This document shows positions 16,527 to 24,109 of a stretch of 48,867 nt of DNA, in pieces (position 1 is the stretch's first letter; every line of letters starts with the position of its first letter). The stretch is from NCBI GenBank assembly GCA_964460655.1, contig CAYWSH010000009.1, positions 1 to 48,867 on the forward strand. Direction: 5' to 3'. The DNA comes from CAVUAF01 sp964460655 (GTDB taxonomy: Bacteria > Acidobacteriota > Terriglobia > Terriglobales > Acidobacteriaceae). A program made the translations under genes and the position numbers. Under the pieces are notes generated by a model. It saw nothing but the letters and a program-made list of their open reading frames with translations. It was not told the origin of the DNA and ran no database searches.

Positions 16527-16599
16527 GCGTCATCCCCCGGCGTTATCCCCGCGTCGCGAATTCTATGGAGAAAGGATTCGTGTGCCGAGGTATAGCCAT

Positions 16600-17085
16600 A
16601 TGCGGAAACAAACGGGGTTTTCGCTCATCGAACTGCTCATCGTTGTCGCCATCATCCTGATCCTGGCGGCCATTGCCATTCCCAGTCTCATGCGGTCGCG
16701 CATATCCGCCAACGAGGCCTCCGCGGTCGCCTCTCTGCGCAGTATCAACACCGCCCAGGTGACGTATTCAGTCACGTACCCCGATGCCGGTTATGCCGAC
16801 AACCTGACGAAGCTCGGCAGGCCCTCGGGCAGCTCAGCCGTCAGCAGCTCGGCATCGGGACTGCTCGATTGGGTCCTTGGGTGCGCAGCGCAGCCCTGCC
16901 CGAAGAGCGGCTACCAGTTCGCCATCACGAACCCCAGCGGTTCGCCGGTCGTCGTGGGCTACAGCCTCACGGCGACACCGGTAGTAGTCGGAACCACGGG
17001 CTTCCGCGGCTTCTGCTCCGACCAGCTGCGCAACATGTTCTACGACCCGGCAGGCGGCACGAACTGCACCAGCCCGCTGCAATAG
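16600..17085 (+). CDS. Type IV prepilin / pseudopilin
   Basis: I take the ATG at 16600, nine bases after GAGG, because it gives a normal class III signal: MRKQTG followed by FSLIELLIVVAIILILAAIA. A PilD-type peptidase would cut between G6 and F7 and methylate the Phe. Glu at mature position 5 is present. The mature protein of about 155 residues has the long N-terminal helix, then a Ser/Gly-rich globular domain. It has two pairs of Cys (CAAQPC near the middle, CSDQ and CTSPLQ near the end), the last possibly forming a C-terminal disulfide loop. It could be a major pilin, a minor pilin or a pseudopilin; there are no pilus machinery genes nearby to decide. Confidence 0.88.
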   Translation: MRKQTGFSLIELLIVVAIILILAAIAIPSLMRSRISANEASAVASLRSINTAQVTYSVTYPDAGYADNLTKLGRPSGSSAVSSSASGLLDWVLGCAAQPCPKSGYQFAITNPSGSPVVVGYSLTATPVVVGTTGFRGFCSDQLRNMFYDPAGGTNCTSPLQ

Positions 17086-17150
17086 GCGGCCGGAACAGAC
17101 AAACCGCACCCTCCCCCGGACTCAGCAGAGCGGTCAAGCCGCTCATTTCC

Positions 17151-17179
17151 TTGACGTTCCGCGCGGCAGCCTTTATCCT
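17151..17179 (+). promoter_or_regulatory. Strong sigma-70-type promoter upstream of DUF177-rpmF-plsX
   Basis: TTGACG (17151-17156) and TATCCT (17174-17179) are separated by exactly 17 bases. The transcript would start near 17186, about 120 bases before the DUF177 start codon, and would meet the terminator at 17205-17230 after some 20 bases. Confidence 0.6.
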
Positions 17180-17204
17180 AGAGATTCGCACGTCAGCGTC
17201 TGGC

Positions 17205-17230
17205 CCGCCTTGGTCAGGCGGCTTTTTTTT
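17205..17230 (+). terminator. Intrinsic terminator between the prepilin and DUF177 genes
   Basis: A perfect 6-bp stem CCGCCT/AGGCGG with loop TGGTC is followed by C and eight T. It either ends the prepilin transcript or acts as a leader attenuator for the promoter at 17151. A second hairpin without a T-run (GAGCGG/CCGCTC) is at 17128-17144. Confidence 0.8.
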
Positions 17231-17307
17231 GCGCGACCGGCGACCGCTGGCCGCTTTGAAGGGTTCCTGCCAAGCCGCTGTTTAAGGTTTAGTAGGACGA
17301 TCTGGCC

Positions 17308-17874
17308 ATGTTTTTCGCCATCCATGAGTTACGGCTCGAACGCCAGGAATTTGACGAGACGTTTGCGCCCGGCGTCATCGATTTCGGACCGGATGTTGAG
17401 CAGAAAGCGCCGCTCGCCACCGCGGGTCGAGCGGAGTTGATCGAGGAGAACCGTGGCGGCCGGCAAGGCACCATTGCCGATATCCGCGTGGTGGGCCGGC
17501 TGGCCACCGGGATCCAACTGAGTTGCGCCCGCTGCCTCGAGCCGGTCGAGCAGGACGTGCGCCGCGAGTTCGATCTGCTGTATCGACCCATTGGCGTGGA
17601 CCGCAAGGCCGACGAGGTGGCGATCCACGAAGCCGACACCGAGATCGGCTACTACCAGGGCGATGGCCTCGCGCTGGAGGATGTTATGCGCGAGCAGGTG
17701 CTGCTGGCAGTGCCGATCCGCGCGTTGTGCCGCGAGGATTGCCGCGGGCTGTGCCCTCGGTGCGGCCGCAACTGGAACAAGGAGAAGTGCGGTTGTGCGG
17801 CTCCGGCCGCCGACGAACGCTGGTCCGCGTTGGCCCAGCTCAAAGACAAGCTGCAAAGCGAGAAAGGTTCATAG
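17308..17874 (+). CDS. DUF177/YceD-family protein (probable 23S rRNA accumulation protein)
   Basis: The 188-residue protein has the YceD layout: an N-terminal beta-rich part, the LSCARCLEPVEQDVRREFDLLYRP segment (about residues 70-95), an acidic YYQGDGLALEDVMREQVLLAVP segment, then a Cys-rich C-terminus (CREDCRGLCPRCGRNWNKEKCGC) that could hold zinc. The family is almost always encoded directly before rpmF and is needed for 23S rRNA accumulation in some bacteria and plastids. Its stop is 14 bases before rpmF, so the two are co-transcribed. Confidence 0.9.
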   Translation: MFFAIHELRLERQEFDETFAPGVIDFGPDVEQKAPLATAGRAELIEENRGGRQGTIADIRVVGRLATGIQLSCARCLEPVEQDVRREFDLLYRPIGVDRKADEVAIHEADTEIGYYQGDGLALEDVMREQVLLAVPIRALCREDCRGLCPRCGRNWNKEKCGCAAPAADERWSALAQLKDKLQSEKGS

Positions 17875-17888
17875 AGAGGTTTTTCGTC

Positions 17889-18074
17889 ATGGCAAATCCT
17901 AAACGCCGTCATTCCCAGGCCCGGACGTCGAAGCGCCGCGCGCACGACCACCTGACCACGCGCTCCACGTCCGAGTGCCCGAACTGCCACGAGCGCAAGC
18001 TCCCGCATCGCGTCTGCCCGAAGTGCGGGTATTACAACAAGCGCGAAGTCGTCGCCGTCGAAGAGGCGAGCTAG
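17889..18074 (+). CDS. rpmF: 50S ribosomal protein L32
   Basis: The 61-residue product begins MANPKRRHSQARTSKRRAHD, the usual L32 opening. It carries the zinc-ribbon pairs CPNC and CPKC around a HERKLPHRV segment. The GAGAGG ribosome site is nine bases upstream of the ATG. It sits in the conserved order DUF177-rpmF-plsX, with 128 bases of repeat DNA before plsX. Confidence 0.97.
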   Translation: MANPKRRHSQARTSKRRAHDHLTTRSTSECPNCHERKLPHRVCPKCGYYNKREVVAVEEAS

Positions 18075-18124
18075 TTGACCCGGAGCGCGACCAGCGACGA
18101 CAGTGGCTGGTGTTTCGGTGGGAG

Positions 18125-18178
18125 CACCGGCCTTCAGGCCGGTGGTTCGCATCGCTTCTTGCGAGGGGCTTTAGCCCC
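18125..18178. repeat. Two-hairpin intergenic element, copy B, between rpmF and plsX
   Basis: Hairpin one is CACCGGCCT/AGGCCGGTG around TC (18125-18144). Hairpin two is GGGGCTTTAGCCCC (18165-18178). Spacing and the CTTTAG core match copy A at 12930-12984 while the stem bases differ. The element lies inside an operon, so it may shape the rpmF-plsX transcript. Confidence 0.75.
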
Positions 18179-18202
18179 GGTTAGCGCGCGAGGCATTCTC
18201 TG

Positions 18203-19264
18203 ATGCCCACCATCATCGCCCTCGACGCCATGGGGTCGGACCGCCATCCGCGCCCCGAGATCGAGGGCTCGATCCTCGCCGCGCAACAGCACGACGTCCA
18301 TGTCCTGCTCGTCGGTCCCGAAGCCGCGCTGAAGGCCGAGCTAAAGGCTCATCCCGACGCGCGCACTCTTCCGATCGACATCATCGACGCCAAAGAAGTC
18401 ATCGGCATGCACGAAAAGGCCGCGCAGGCTGTGCGGTCGAAGCGCGACTCCTCCATGCGTGTCGGCCTCCGGCAGGTGCGCGAGAAGCGTGCGGCCGGCT
18501 TCGTCACCGCGGGTAACACCGGCGCCGCCATGGCGACCGCGAAAGTCGTGCTCGGCACGCTACCGGGCGTCGATCGTCCGGCGCTCGCTGCCGTCTTCCC
18601 GACCGCTGCCGGAACCGCCGCGATCCTGGTTGACGTTGGCGCCAACGTCGACACCAAGCCGCACAACCTCGAGCAGTTCGCGGTCATGGGCGAGATCTAC
18701 TTCCGCAGCATCTTCGGCAAAGACCGGCCACGCGTCGGGCTGCTGTCGAATGGCGAAGAAGAAGGCAAGGGCAACGAGCTGACGCGCGCCGCGCTCAAGC
18801 TCATGCGCCACCTGCCGATGAACTTCGTCGGCAACGTCGAGGGCCGCGACCTCTACAACGGCAAGCTCGACGTCATCGTGTGCGACGGCTTCGTCGGCAA
18901 CGTCGCGCTCAAGGTCTCCGAGGGCATGGTCGAGGCCGTCCGCCACCTGCTGAAAGAAGCGCTCAACTCGACCATCACGAGCCAGGTCGGAGCGCTGCTC
19001 AGCGGGCGCGCGTTCAAGGAATTCAAGAAGCGCCTCGACTACTCCGAGTACGGCGGCGCGCCGCTGCTCGGCATCAAGGGCGTGTGCATCGTCGGCCACG
19101 GCGGCTCCAACGCCAACGCCATCAAGAACTGCTTGCGCGTCGCCGCCGAATTCCACAACAGCGGCATCAACCAGAAGATCGAAGCCGAATTCGCCAAACA
19201 CCCCGCCACACGCGACAACGGCAACGATGACGCGGATGAGGCCGGCGCCGTGGCAAGGCAGTAG
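18203..19264 (+). CDS. plsX: Phosphate acyltransferase PlsX
   Basis: The 353-residue protein starts MPTIIALDAMGSDRHPRPEIEG, and the family's conserved segments follow: GFVTAGNTGAAMATAKVVLG, LLSNGEEEGKGNELT, NVEGRDLYNGKLDVIVCDGF and APLLGIKGVCIVGHGGSN. PlsX converts acyl-ACP and phosphate to acyl-phosphate for phospholipid synthesis at the membrane. The C-terminal 20 residues are acidic and variable. Downstream comes a pair of large hairpins and no further lipid genes; fabD lies 3.9 kb away and is not part of this operon. Confidence 0.96.
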   Translation: MPTIIALDAMGSDRHPRPEIEGSILAAQQHDVHVLLVGPEAALKAELKAHPDARTLPIDIIDAKEVIGMHEKAAQAVRSKRDSSMRVGLRQVREKRAAGFVTAGNTGAAMATAKVVLGTLPGVDRPALAAVFPTAAGTAAILVDVGANVDTKPHNLEQFAVMGEIYFRSIFGKDRPRVGLLSNGEEEGKGNELTRAALKLMRHLPMNFVGNVEGRDLYNGKLDVIVCDGFVGNVALKVSEGMVEAVRHLLKEALNSTITSQVGALLSGRAFKEFKKRLDYSEYGGAPLLGIKGVCIVGHGGSNANAIKNCLRVAAEFHNSGINQKIEAEFAKHPATRDNGNDDADEAGAVARQ

Positions 19265-19385
19265 TCTCTTGATTGTCCCAAGCGCAGCGAGGGAACCCTA
19301 CCCGCCCAACGCTCTTCCGGATTTCACTTCTCGACTTCGGAAGTAGCGCAGAACCTCCTACTGTTGTAGCGACCGATATCCGGTA

Positions 19386-19484
19386 CCCCACGTCTGCCTC
19401 GGTTTTCAGAGGTAGACGTGGGGATTTCTCTCGCGCCAACGCAAAACCCCAGGTCTGGCGCAAAACCCGCGCTCAGACCTGGGG
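19386..19484. repeat. Twin long-stem hairpin element after plsX
   Basis: Stem one pairs 19386-19400 with 19409-19423 (15 bp with one G-T wobble), followed by ATTTCTC, so it may end the plsX transcript. Stem two pairs CCCCAGGTCTG (19447-19457) with CAGACCTGGGG (19474-19484), perfect over 11 bp. GGTACCCCA and TGGGGCACC-like flanks also pair across the whole element. Confidence 0.75.
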
Positions 19485-19504
19485 CACCCACCAGAATGGT
19501 TATC

Positions 19505-20419
19505 TCACCGATGCTTAATGAAGCTCCCGTCCCGTAGCTCGGCGTAGGCCTGCTGCAACTGCTCGGGCGTGTTCATCACGATGGGGCCGTACCACGCTAC
19601 CGGCTCTTCGAGCGGCGTCCCGGAGACCAGGAGGAAACGAACCCCTTCCTCACCGGCGTGCACCACGACTTCATCGCCGCGGTCAAACAGAACCAACGAC
19701 CGGTTCTCCACGACATCCGGGATCCCGACCTTCGCTTCGTGTGTTGCCGGATTCTCCGTGGTCACCGCTTGTGGGCCTGACGCATCGCGGAACGTGCCTG
19801 AGCCCGCGAACACGTACGCGAACGCGTTGCGCGTGGTCTCTATCGGCAGGCGCTTGGTCTTGTTCGGCGGCACCGAGATATCGAGATACTGCGGATCGGC
19901 GGCCACACCTTCGACCGGTCCCTTCTTACCCCAGAAATCGCCGCAAACCACGCGGACTTTCACACCATCGTCATCGGTGATCTCCGGAATGTCAGCGGCC
20001 TTGATGTCCTGGTAGCGCGGGTCGGTCATCTTCAGTCGCGCGGGCAGGTTCGCCCACAACTGGAAGCCGTGCATGCGGCCCTGCGCGTCGCCCTTCGGCA
20101 TCTCCTGGTGCAAGATGCCGCTGCCGGCGGTCATCCACTGCACGTCGCCCGGGCCCATCGCGCCCTTGTTGCCCAGGCTGTCGCCGTGGTGCACCTCGCC
20201 CGCCAGCACGTACGTGATGGTCTCGATGCCGCGATGCGGATGCCATGGGAAGCCCGCGAGGTAGTCCGCGGGATTGTCGTTGCGAAAATCATCGAGCAGC
20301 AGGAAGGGATCGAACTGGTGCGTCTTGCCGAAGCCGAATGCGCGCTGCAGCTTCACGCCCGCGCCCTCGAGCGTGGCCTTCGTGTGGAACACCTGCTTGA
20401 TATCGCGGGGAACCGCCAT
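19505..20419 (-). CDS. Pirin-family bicupin protein
   Basis: The start ATG 20419 (MAVPRDIKQVFHTK) follows AGAAGG by seven bases; an upstream in-frame start would add 24 unrelated residues. The 304-residue protein has the pirin N-terminal domain with metal ligands in HPHRGIETITYVLAGEVHHGDS and the Glu/His of SGILHQEMP, then the pirin C-terminal domain with a second, degenerate cupin. Some bacterial pirins are quercetin dioxygenases and others act as redox sensors; sequence does not decide. It appears to be a single-gene unit. Confidence 0.88.
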   Translation of the reverse strand: MAVPRDIKQVFHTKATLEGAGVKLQRAFGFGKTHQFDPFLLLDDFRNDNPADYLAGFPWHPHRGIETITYVLAGEVHHGDSLGNKGAMGPGDVQWMTAGSGILHQEMPKGDAQGRMHGFQLWANLPARLKMTDPRYQDIKAADIPEITDDDGVKVRVVCGDFWGKKGPVEGVAADPQYLDISVPPNKTKRLPIETTRNAFAYVFAGSGTFRDASGPQAVTTENPATHEAKVGIPDVVENRSLVLFDRGDEVVVHAGEEGVRFLLVSGTPLEEPVAWYGPIVMNTPEQLQQAYAELRDGSFIKHR

Positions 20420-20550
20420 AAGTGCCTTCTTTCTGCGGTTGAGACTTCGTGAGGAATGATCGCCGCGCTTGAATCGCGTCTGACGATACACAGGACTCGT
20501 TCGGCTAGTTAGATGACGCGAGCGGAAAAAGGACTCAGCGGCGAGACTCC

Positions 20551-20647
20551 GCGCGATTTGCGACCTCTGTCTGCGTCATCTGCGGTTAAGAGCTTTTTAG
20601 AATCTTAAACCGCGGATTTCGCGGATCAAATCGCGCAGATTACGCGG
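20551..20647. repeat. Large imperfect inverted repeat of ATCTGCG/CGCGGAT modules
   Basis: The core pairs TGCGGTTAAGA (20581-20591) with TCTTAAACCGC (20603-20613), with one unpaired A. Both arms continue outward with GCGCGATTTG-like and CTGCG/CGCGGAT modules. It occupies the pirin to ankyrin-protein gap. Confidence 0.6.
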
Positions 20648-20656
20648 ACACAGCTC

Positions 20657-20705
20657 CTGGCTGACCACTGACTCTAGACTGCTGGCTATTAGCTACTGAC
20701 TACTG
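20657..20705. repeat. Heptanucleotide tandem array, 7 degenerate units
   Basis: Seven 7-base units follow in register: CTGGCTG, ACCACTG, ACTCTAG, ACTGCTG, GCTATTA, GCTACTG, ACTACTG. The consensus is RCTNCTG. The last unit contains the stop codon of the ankyrin-type gene (20700-20702, minus strand). Confidence 0.65.
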
Positions 20706-21512
20706 CGCTACCCGCTTCTTCGCCGTCAGCACCACATCGGGATCGTGCACCGTCATGGTCACGCCGCCATTCTCTTCGGCAAAGCGGATCCGCACGGCTT
20801 CCGCGCCCATCGGGTGAAACGTCCGCGAACCCAGGTGGAACAGACCGCGCCCGACCATGCCTTTGCGCGCCCACTGCACGCCGGCCGCGGGGCTCACGGT
20901 GACGTCGACCTGCTGGCTGGCCGCAATGCCGAAGACGTACGTGCCGGCGATGAGTGCAGCGTCTGCTTCCGGTAGCGGGATCTTCGCGTCGCTGTCCGCG
21001 TCGCCGAGGGTTTGCAGGAAATCGAGCACCGGCTTGGCGCGTTCACCCCCGGCTTTGGCATGGGCGAGCAAGGGGATGCTGTGCGGCCCGCGGATGCGTT
21101 GCACGCCCGGCTGCGCCGCCACGAATGCCTTCACCACTTCGAGCTGGCCCAGCATCGTCGCGGAAAAGAGCGTTGGGCGCGCGCCCTTCGAGATCAGGTA
21201 CTCCGCGATCGGCCGGTTGCCCACATGCGACGCCGCACCGAGCGCGTCCTCGAAGTCGCCGAATCCCCAATCGACCGCCGCCTTCGCCAGCGCCGGCCGC
21301 GCGTCTCCGAGCTCGCGCACGCGCTTCAAGTCGAAGTGCGCCACCGTCACCATCTCGCGCATGAGTTCGAGCGGCTGGGACGGGTACACGTCCGCCACGA
21401 GCGAGGGAACACCCGCCGTCGTCTGCTGGGCGGCTGCCTGATCCAGCAACGCGAGTGGCACAGCGGCGGACATGGATTGCAATACCCTGCGGCGCGACCA
21501 GCGACTCGGCAT
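20700..21512 (-). CDS. Exported ankyrin-repeat-like protein with Tat-type signal
   Basis: ATG 21512 follows GGAGGT by five bases and gives a 270-residue protein. The N-terminus SRRRVLQSMSAAVPLALL fits a twin-arginine signal (S-R-R-x-V-L-Q). Residues 60-160 contain ankyrin-like units such as GDFEDALGAASHVGNRPIAEYLISKGARP and LFSATMLGQLEVVKAFVAAQPG. The C-terminal 70 residues are beta-rich and unrecognised. Ankyrin repeats bind proteins; no partner is evident. The stop codon lies inside a heptamer array, so the last residues may be recent. Confidence 0.72.
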   Translation of the reverse strand: MPSRWSRRRVLQSMSAAVPLALLDQAAAQQTTAGVPSLVADVYPSQPLELMREMVTVAHFDLKRVRELGDARPALAKAAVDWGFGDFEDALGAASHVGNRPIAEYLISKGARPTLFSATMLGQLEVVKAFVAAQPGVQRIRGPHSIPLLAHAKAGGERAKPVLDFLQTLGDADSDAKIPLPEADAALIAGTYVFGIAASQQVDVTVSPAAGVQWARKGMVGRGLFHLGSRTFHPMGAEAVRIRFAEENGGVTMTVHDPDVVLTAKKRVAQ

Positions 21513-21603
21513 GGCGGACCTCCGCCAACCGTAATAACGCCTGCCTAGGCCCCGCGCAAACCAAATCACTCGGCTTACCACTTAGGAAAATGTTAGGACG
21601 CAA

Positions 21604-21626
21604 GCGCCGCCGGATCAGCGGCTTGG
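21604..21626. repeat. Direct repeat, left copy
   Basis: A 23-base block (GCGCCGCCGGATCAGCGGCTTGG without change) is shared with 22212-22234; similarity extends to about 60 bases (GGAAAATGTTAG on one side, CCGGTGAG on the other). The block contains a GCCGC/GCGGC hairpin core. Confidence 0.75.
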
Positions 21627-21737
21627 AATGCCCGGTGAGTGCAGTCCCAGCGTTTCGCCAAGCGGCCCAAAGCCGCTACTCCGCCGACGGTCGCTCTGGC
21701 GTACTATCGACTCGGCAGATTCTCGACAAACACTGCA

Positions 21738-22133
21738 ATGCACGACCTCACACGCAACACGCGCATGCTCAAGATCACGTCGTTGATCTCGGTGGTGCTG
21801 TTCATCCTGCACGTCGCTGGCGACCTCTCACTGGGCTACGAGAAGGGATCGGTGTATCCGGTGGTCCCGATCGCGCTCGTGTTCCTCATCGGTGCGACGA
21901 TACTTGGCGACAACCTGGCCGGGCACATCATCATGTTCCTCAGCGGCATCGCGGGAGCGTTGATGCCTGTGCTGCACTGGAAGCTCTATGCGGTCGCGGA
22001 CAAGGGCGCGCTCGGCTACTGGTTCGCGGCGATCGTACTCTCCATGGGAGTGACGGGCGAGTTCGGTGCTGTGCTAGCCGCGCTGGTGATGTGGCAGACG
22101 TGGAGACAGCGAAGGGCAAGGACGCCGTCGTGA
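21738..22133 (+). CDS. Small integral membrane protein, unrecognised
   Basis: The 131-residue product (start ATG 21738, weak ribosome site) has four hydrophobic stretches near residues 10-28, 40-58, 63-80 and 95-118, with conserved-looking HVAGDLSLGYEKG and LHWKLY turns. I recognise no named family. It lies alone on the plus strand between two copies of a direct repeat and two leftward genes. That arrangement could mean it was inserted as a unit or simply that repeats sit at both gene ends. Confidence 0.65.
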   Translation: MHDLTRNTRMLKITSLISVVLFILHVAGDLSLGYEKGSVYPVVPIALVFLIGATILGDNLAGHIIMFLSGIAGALMPVLHWKLYAVADKGALGYWFAAIVLSMGVTGEFGAVLAALVMWQTWRQRRARTPS

Positions 22134-22211
22134 TGACTTACCGCTCGTCGCAACCGCGCCCGCACAAACAAGATCACATCCTTGTTCGCTGAGGAAGATG
22201 TTAGTCAGGAC

Positions 22212-22234
22212 GCGCCGCCGGATCAGCGGCTTGG
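22212..22234. repeat. Direct repeat, right copy
   Basis: This is the second copy of the 23-base block at 21604-21626. Here it forms the last codons and stop of the winged-helix regulator gene (residues PGLPSR then TGA), so the repeat supplies a protein C-terminus. Confidence 0.75.
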
Positions 22235-23107
22235 CAGACCCGGTAAGCGTGCTCCGTTAGCCTCGGCGATGATGCGGGGCGCGAACCGCTCGGCAACTTT
22301 GGCTGCGACCTCGCTCTGCAGCGTCAGGGGATCAGCGACCACGCGCTCCACCCGTACCACCCCGAGGTGCTTCTGGTCGGATGTGCGGATCAGATGAACA
22401 AGGATCCGCGTGGTGTCGCCTTCGCGCTGCAATTGCCCAAGCACAACGTAAGCCGCGCCCAGCGATGCCCCTACGGCCCTGAGATCGCGCTGCTCGCGCG
22501 GCAGGCGCAGCACTTGCGCGTTGCCGATGACGTCGTAACGTCCCATGCTCGCGGCGGTGAGCCGTTCCAGCACGTTGTCGGTCAGCGCATCGCTGGCGTT
22601 GGTGGCCGCGGCGTTACCCGTCTCGTTATCGAAGCGGAAGACGGCGATCGCCGGCGGCTGCTTCAATGGCCGCGCTGCCGACCACAGCGCTGCTGCCCCG
22701 ACGAGCAACAGTAACGAGATCGCCGTCAGTGCCGCGGCACGCCAGCGGCTGCTCTCGTTGATCTGCGGGAGCGCCGGTTGCTCCGCTCCCGCCAGCCGCT
22801 CGACCGGTGCAATGAACTGGTATCCCTGCTTCGCCACCGTGCGGATGTAGATCGGCTCCGCCGCATCGTCGTGCAGCGCGCTGCGCACCTGCGATACGCA
22901 GAAGTTCAGCCCGCGGTCGAAATCCACGAACGTGTCTGCGCCCCACACCGCCTGGCGCAGTTCGTCGCGCGTCACGATCTGTCCGGCACGCTCGACCAGC
23001 AGGGCCAGCACCTGCGCGGGCTGCGCCGCCAGCCGCGCCGGCGCACCATCGCGCCATAGGGCGTGCGTCACTTCGTCGAATTCGTAGCGCCCGAACCGGA
23101 CTCGCAT
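22223..23107 (-). CDS. CadC-like winged-helix regulator with one membrane segment
   Basis: From ATG 23107 (294 residues) the N-terminal part is an OmpR/PhoB-type winged helix: VRFGRYEFDEVTHALWRDG, then VTRDELRQAVWGADTFVDFDRGLNFCVSQVRSAL and TVAKQGYQFIAPV. A transmembrane helix follows near residues 125-142. The C-terminal periplasmic domain (IAVFRFDNETGN, VLGQLQREGDTTRILVHLI) resembles the TolB/FlgO-like sensor part of many acidobacterial regulators. It lacks a receiver domain, so it should sense directly across the membrane. An upstream ATG at 23131 is possible. It diverges from fabD with only 41 bp between starts. Confidence 0.83.
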   Translation of the reverse strand: MRVRFGRYEFDEVTHALWRDGAPARLAAQPAQVLALLVERAGQIVTRDELRQAVWGADTFVDFDRGLNFCVSQVRSALHDDAAEPIYIRTVAKQGYQFIAPVERLAGAEQPALPQINESSRWRAAALTAISLLLLVGAAALWSAARPLKQPPAIAVFRFDNETGNAAATNASDALTDNVLERLTAASMGRYDVIGNAQVLRLPREQRDLRAVGASLGAAYVVLGQLQREGDTTRILVHLIRTSDQKHLGVVRVERVVADPLTLQSEVAAKVAERFAPRIIAEANGARLPGLPSR

Positions 23108-23148
23108 CGCGGATAATTGTGACACAGCCATGCTCTACACTGTTCCGG

Positions 23149-24105
23149 ATGACCCATACAGTCGCGTTTCTGTTTCCCGGGCAGGGCTCGCAGGCCGTCG
23201 GCATGGGCAAGGAACTCGCCGCCATGCATCCGGTCGCGCGCGAGACCTTCGACGAGGCCGACGCGGCACTCGGCATGAAGCTCAGCGAACTGTGCTTCGA
23301 GGGCCCGGAGGAAAGGCTGAAGCTGACCGAGATCACGCAGCCCGCGATCTTGACCGCCTCGGTGGCGGCCTTTCGCGTGCTACGCAACGAAGGCTACATG
23401 CCGCAGTTCTGCGCCGGGCACAGCCTCGGCGAGTACTCCGCACACGTCGCTGCCGGCACGCTCGACTTTTCCGGCGCGGTCCGCACCGTGCGCAACCGCG
23501 GGCGCTACATGCAGGAGGTCGTGCCGGTCGGCGTCGGGGCGATGGCCGCGATCCTTGGCCTGCCGCTCGATAACGTCCGCGATGTCTGCGCCGCCAGCGC
23601 GCAAGGCGAGGTCGTCGAGCCGGCGAACATCAATTCTGCGGAACAGATCGTCATCTCGGGCAACGCTGGCGCCGTGCAGCGCGCAGCCGACGCAGCCAAG
23701 GCCGCCGGCGCGAAGCGCGCGATCTTGTTACAAGTGTCTGCCCCCTTCCATTGCGCGCTGATGCAGCCCGCGCAAGACCGCCTCGCCGTCGACCTTACAC
23801 AGCTGATGTTTCACGACCCCGAGGTCCCCGTCGTTGCCAACTTCGACGCCGCCGAGAAGCGTAGCGCCAGCGCCGCACGCGACGCGCTCATCAAGCAGGT
23901 CACCGGCTCGGTGCGCTGGGAAGAATCGATGCGCAAGTTGATCGCCGCCGGCGTCGACACGTTCGTCGAAGTCGGCCCGGGCAAGGTCCTCAGCGGCCTG
24001 ATTCGCCAGATCGACCGTGCAAAGACGTGCGTGAACATCGAGGATGAGGCGTCACGCCAGAAAACCGTGAATGCGCTGGGGCACCACACGACAGAAGCAG
24101 GTTAG
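23149..24105 (+). CDS. fabD: Malonyl-CoA:ACP transacylase
   Basis: ATG 23149 begins MTHTVAFLFPGQGSQAVGMGKEL, the standard FabD opening with the GQGSQ oxyanion motif. The nucleophile Ser lies in GHSLGEYSAHVAAG, and the catalytic His is in SAPFHCALMQPA. The 318-residue length is normal. It loads malonyl units onto acyl carrier protein for fatty acid synthesis. It stands apart from other fab genes, which may lie beyond the regulators; it converges with a small membrane protein gene four bases away. Confidence 0.95.
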   Translation: MTHTVAFLFPGQGSQAVGMGKELAAMHPVARETFDEADAALGMKLSELCFEGPEERLKLTEITQPAILTASVAAFRVLRNEGYMPQFCAGHSLGEYSAHVAAGTLDFSGAVRTVRNRGRYMQEVVPVGVGAMAAILGLPLDNVRDVCAASAQGEVVEPANINSAEQIVISGNAGAVQRAADAAKAAGAKRAILLQVSAPFHCALMQPAQDRLAVDLTQLMFHDPEVPVVANFDAAEKRSASAARDALIKQVTGSVRWEESMRKLIAAGVDTFVEVGPGKVLSGLIRQIDRAKTCVNIEDEASRQKTVNALGHHTTEAG

Positions 24106-24109
24106 GGAT

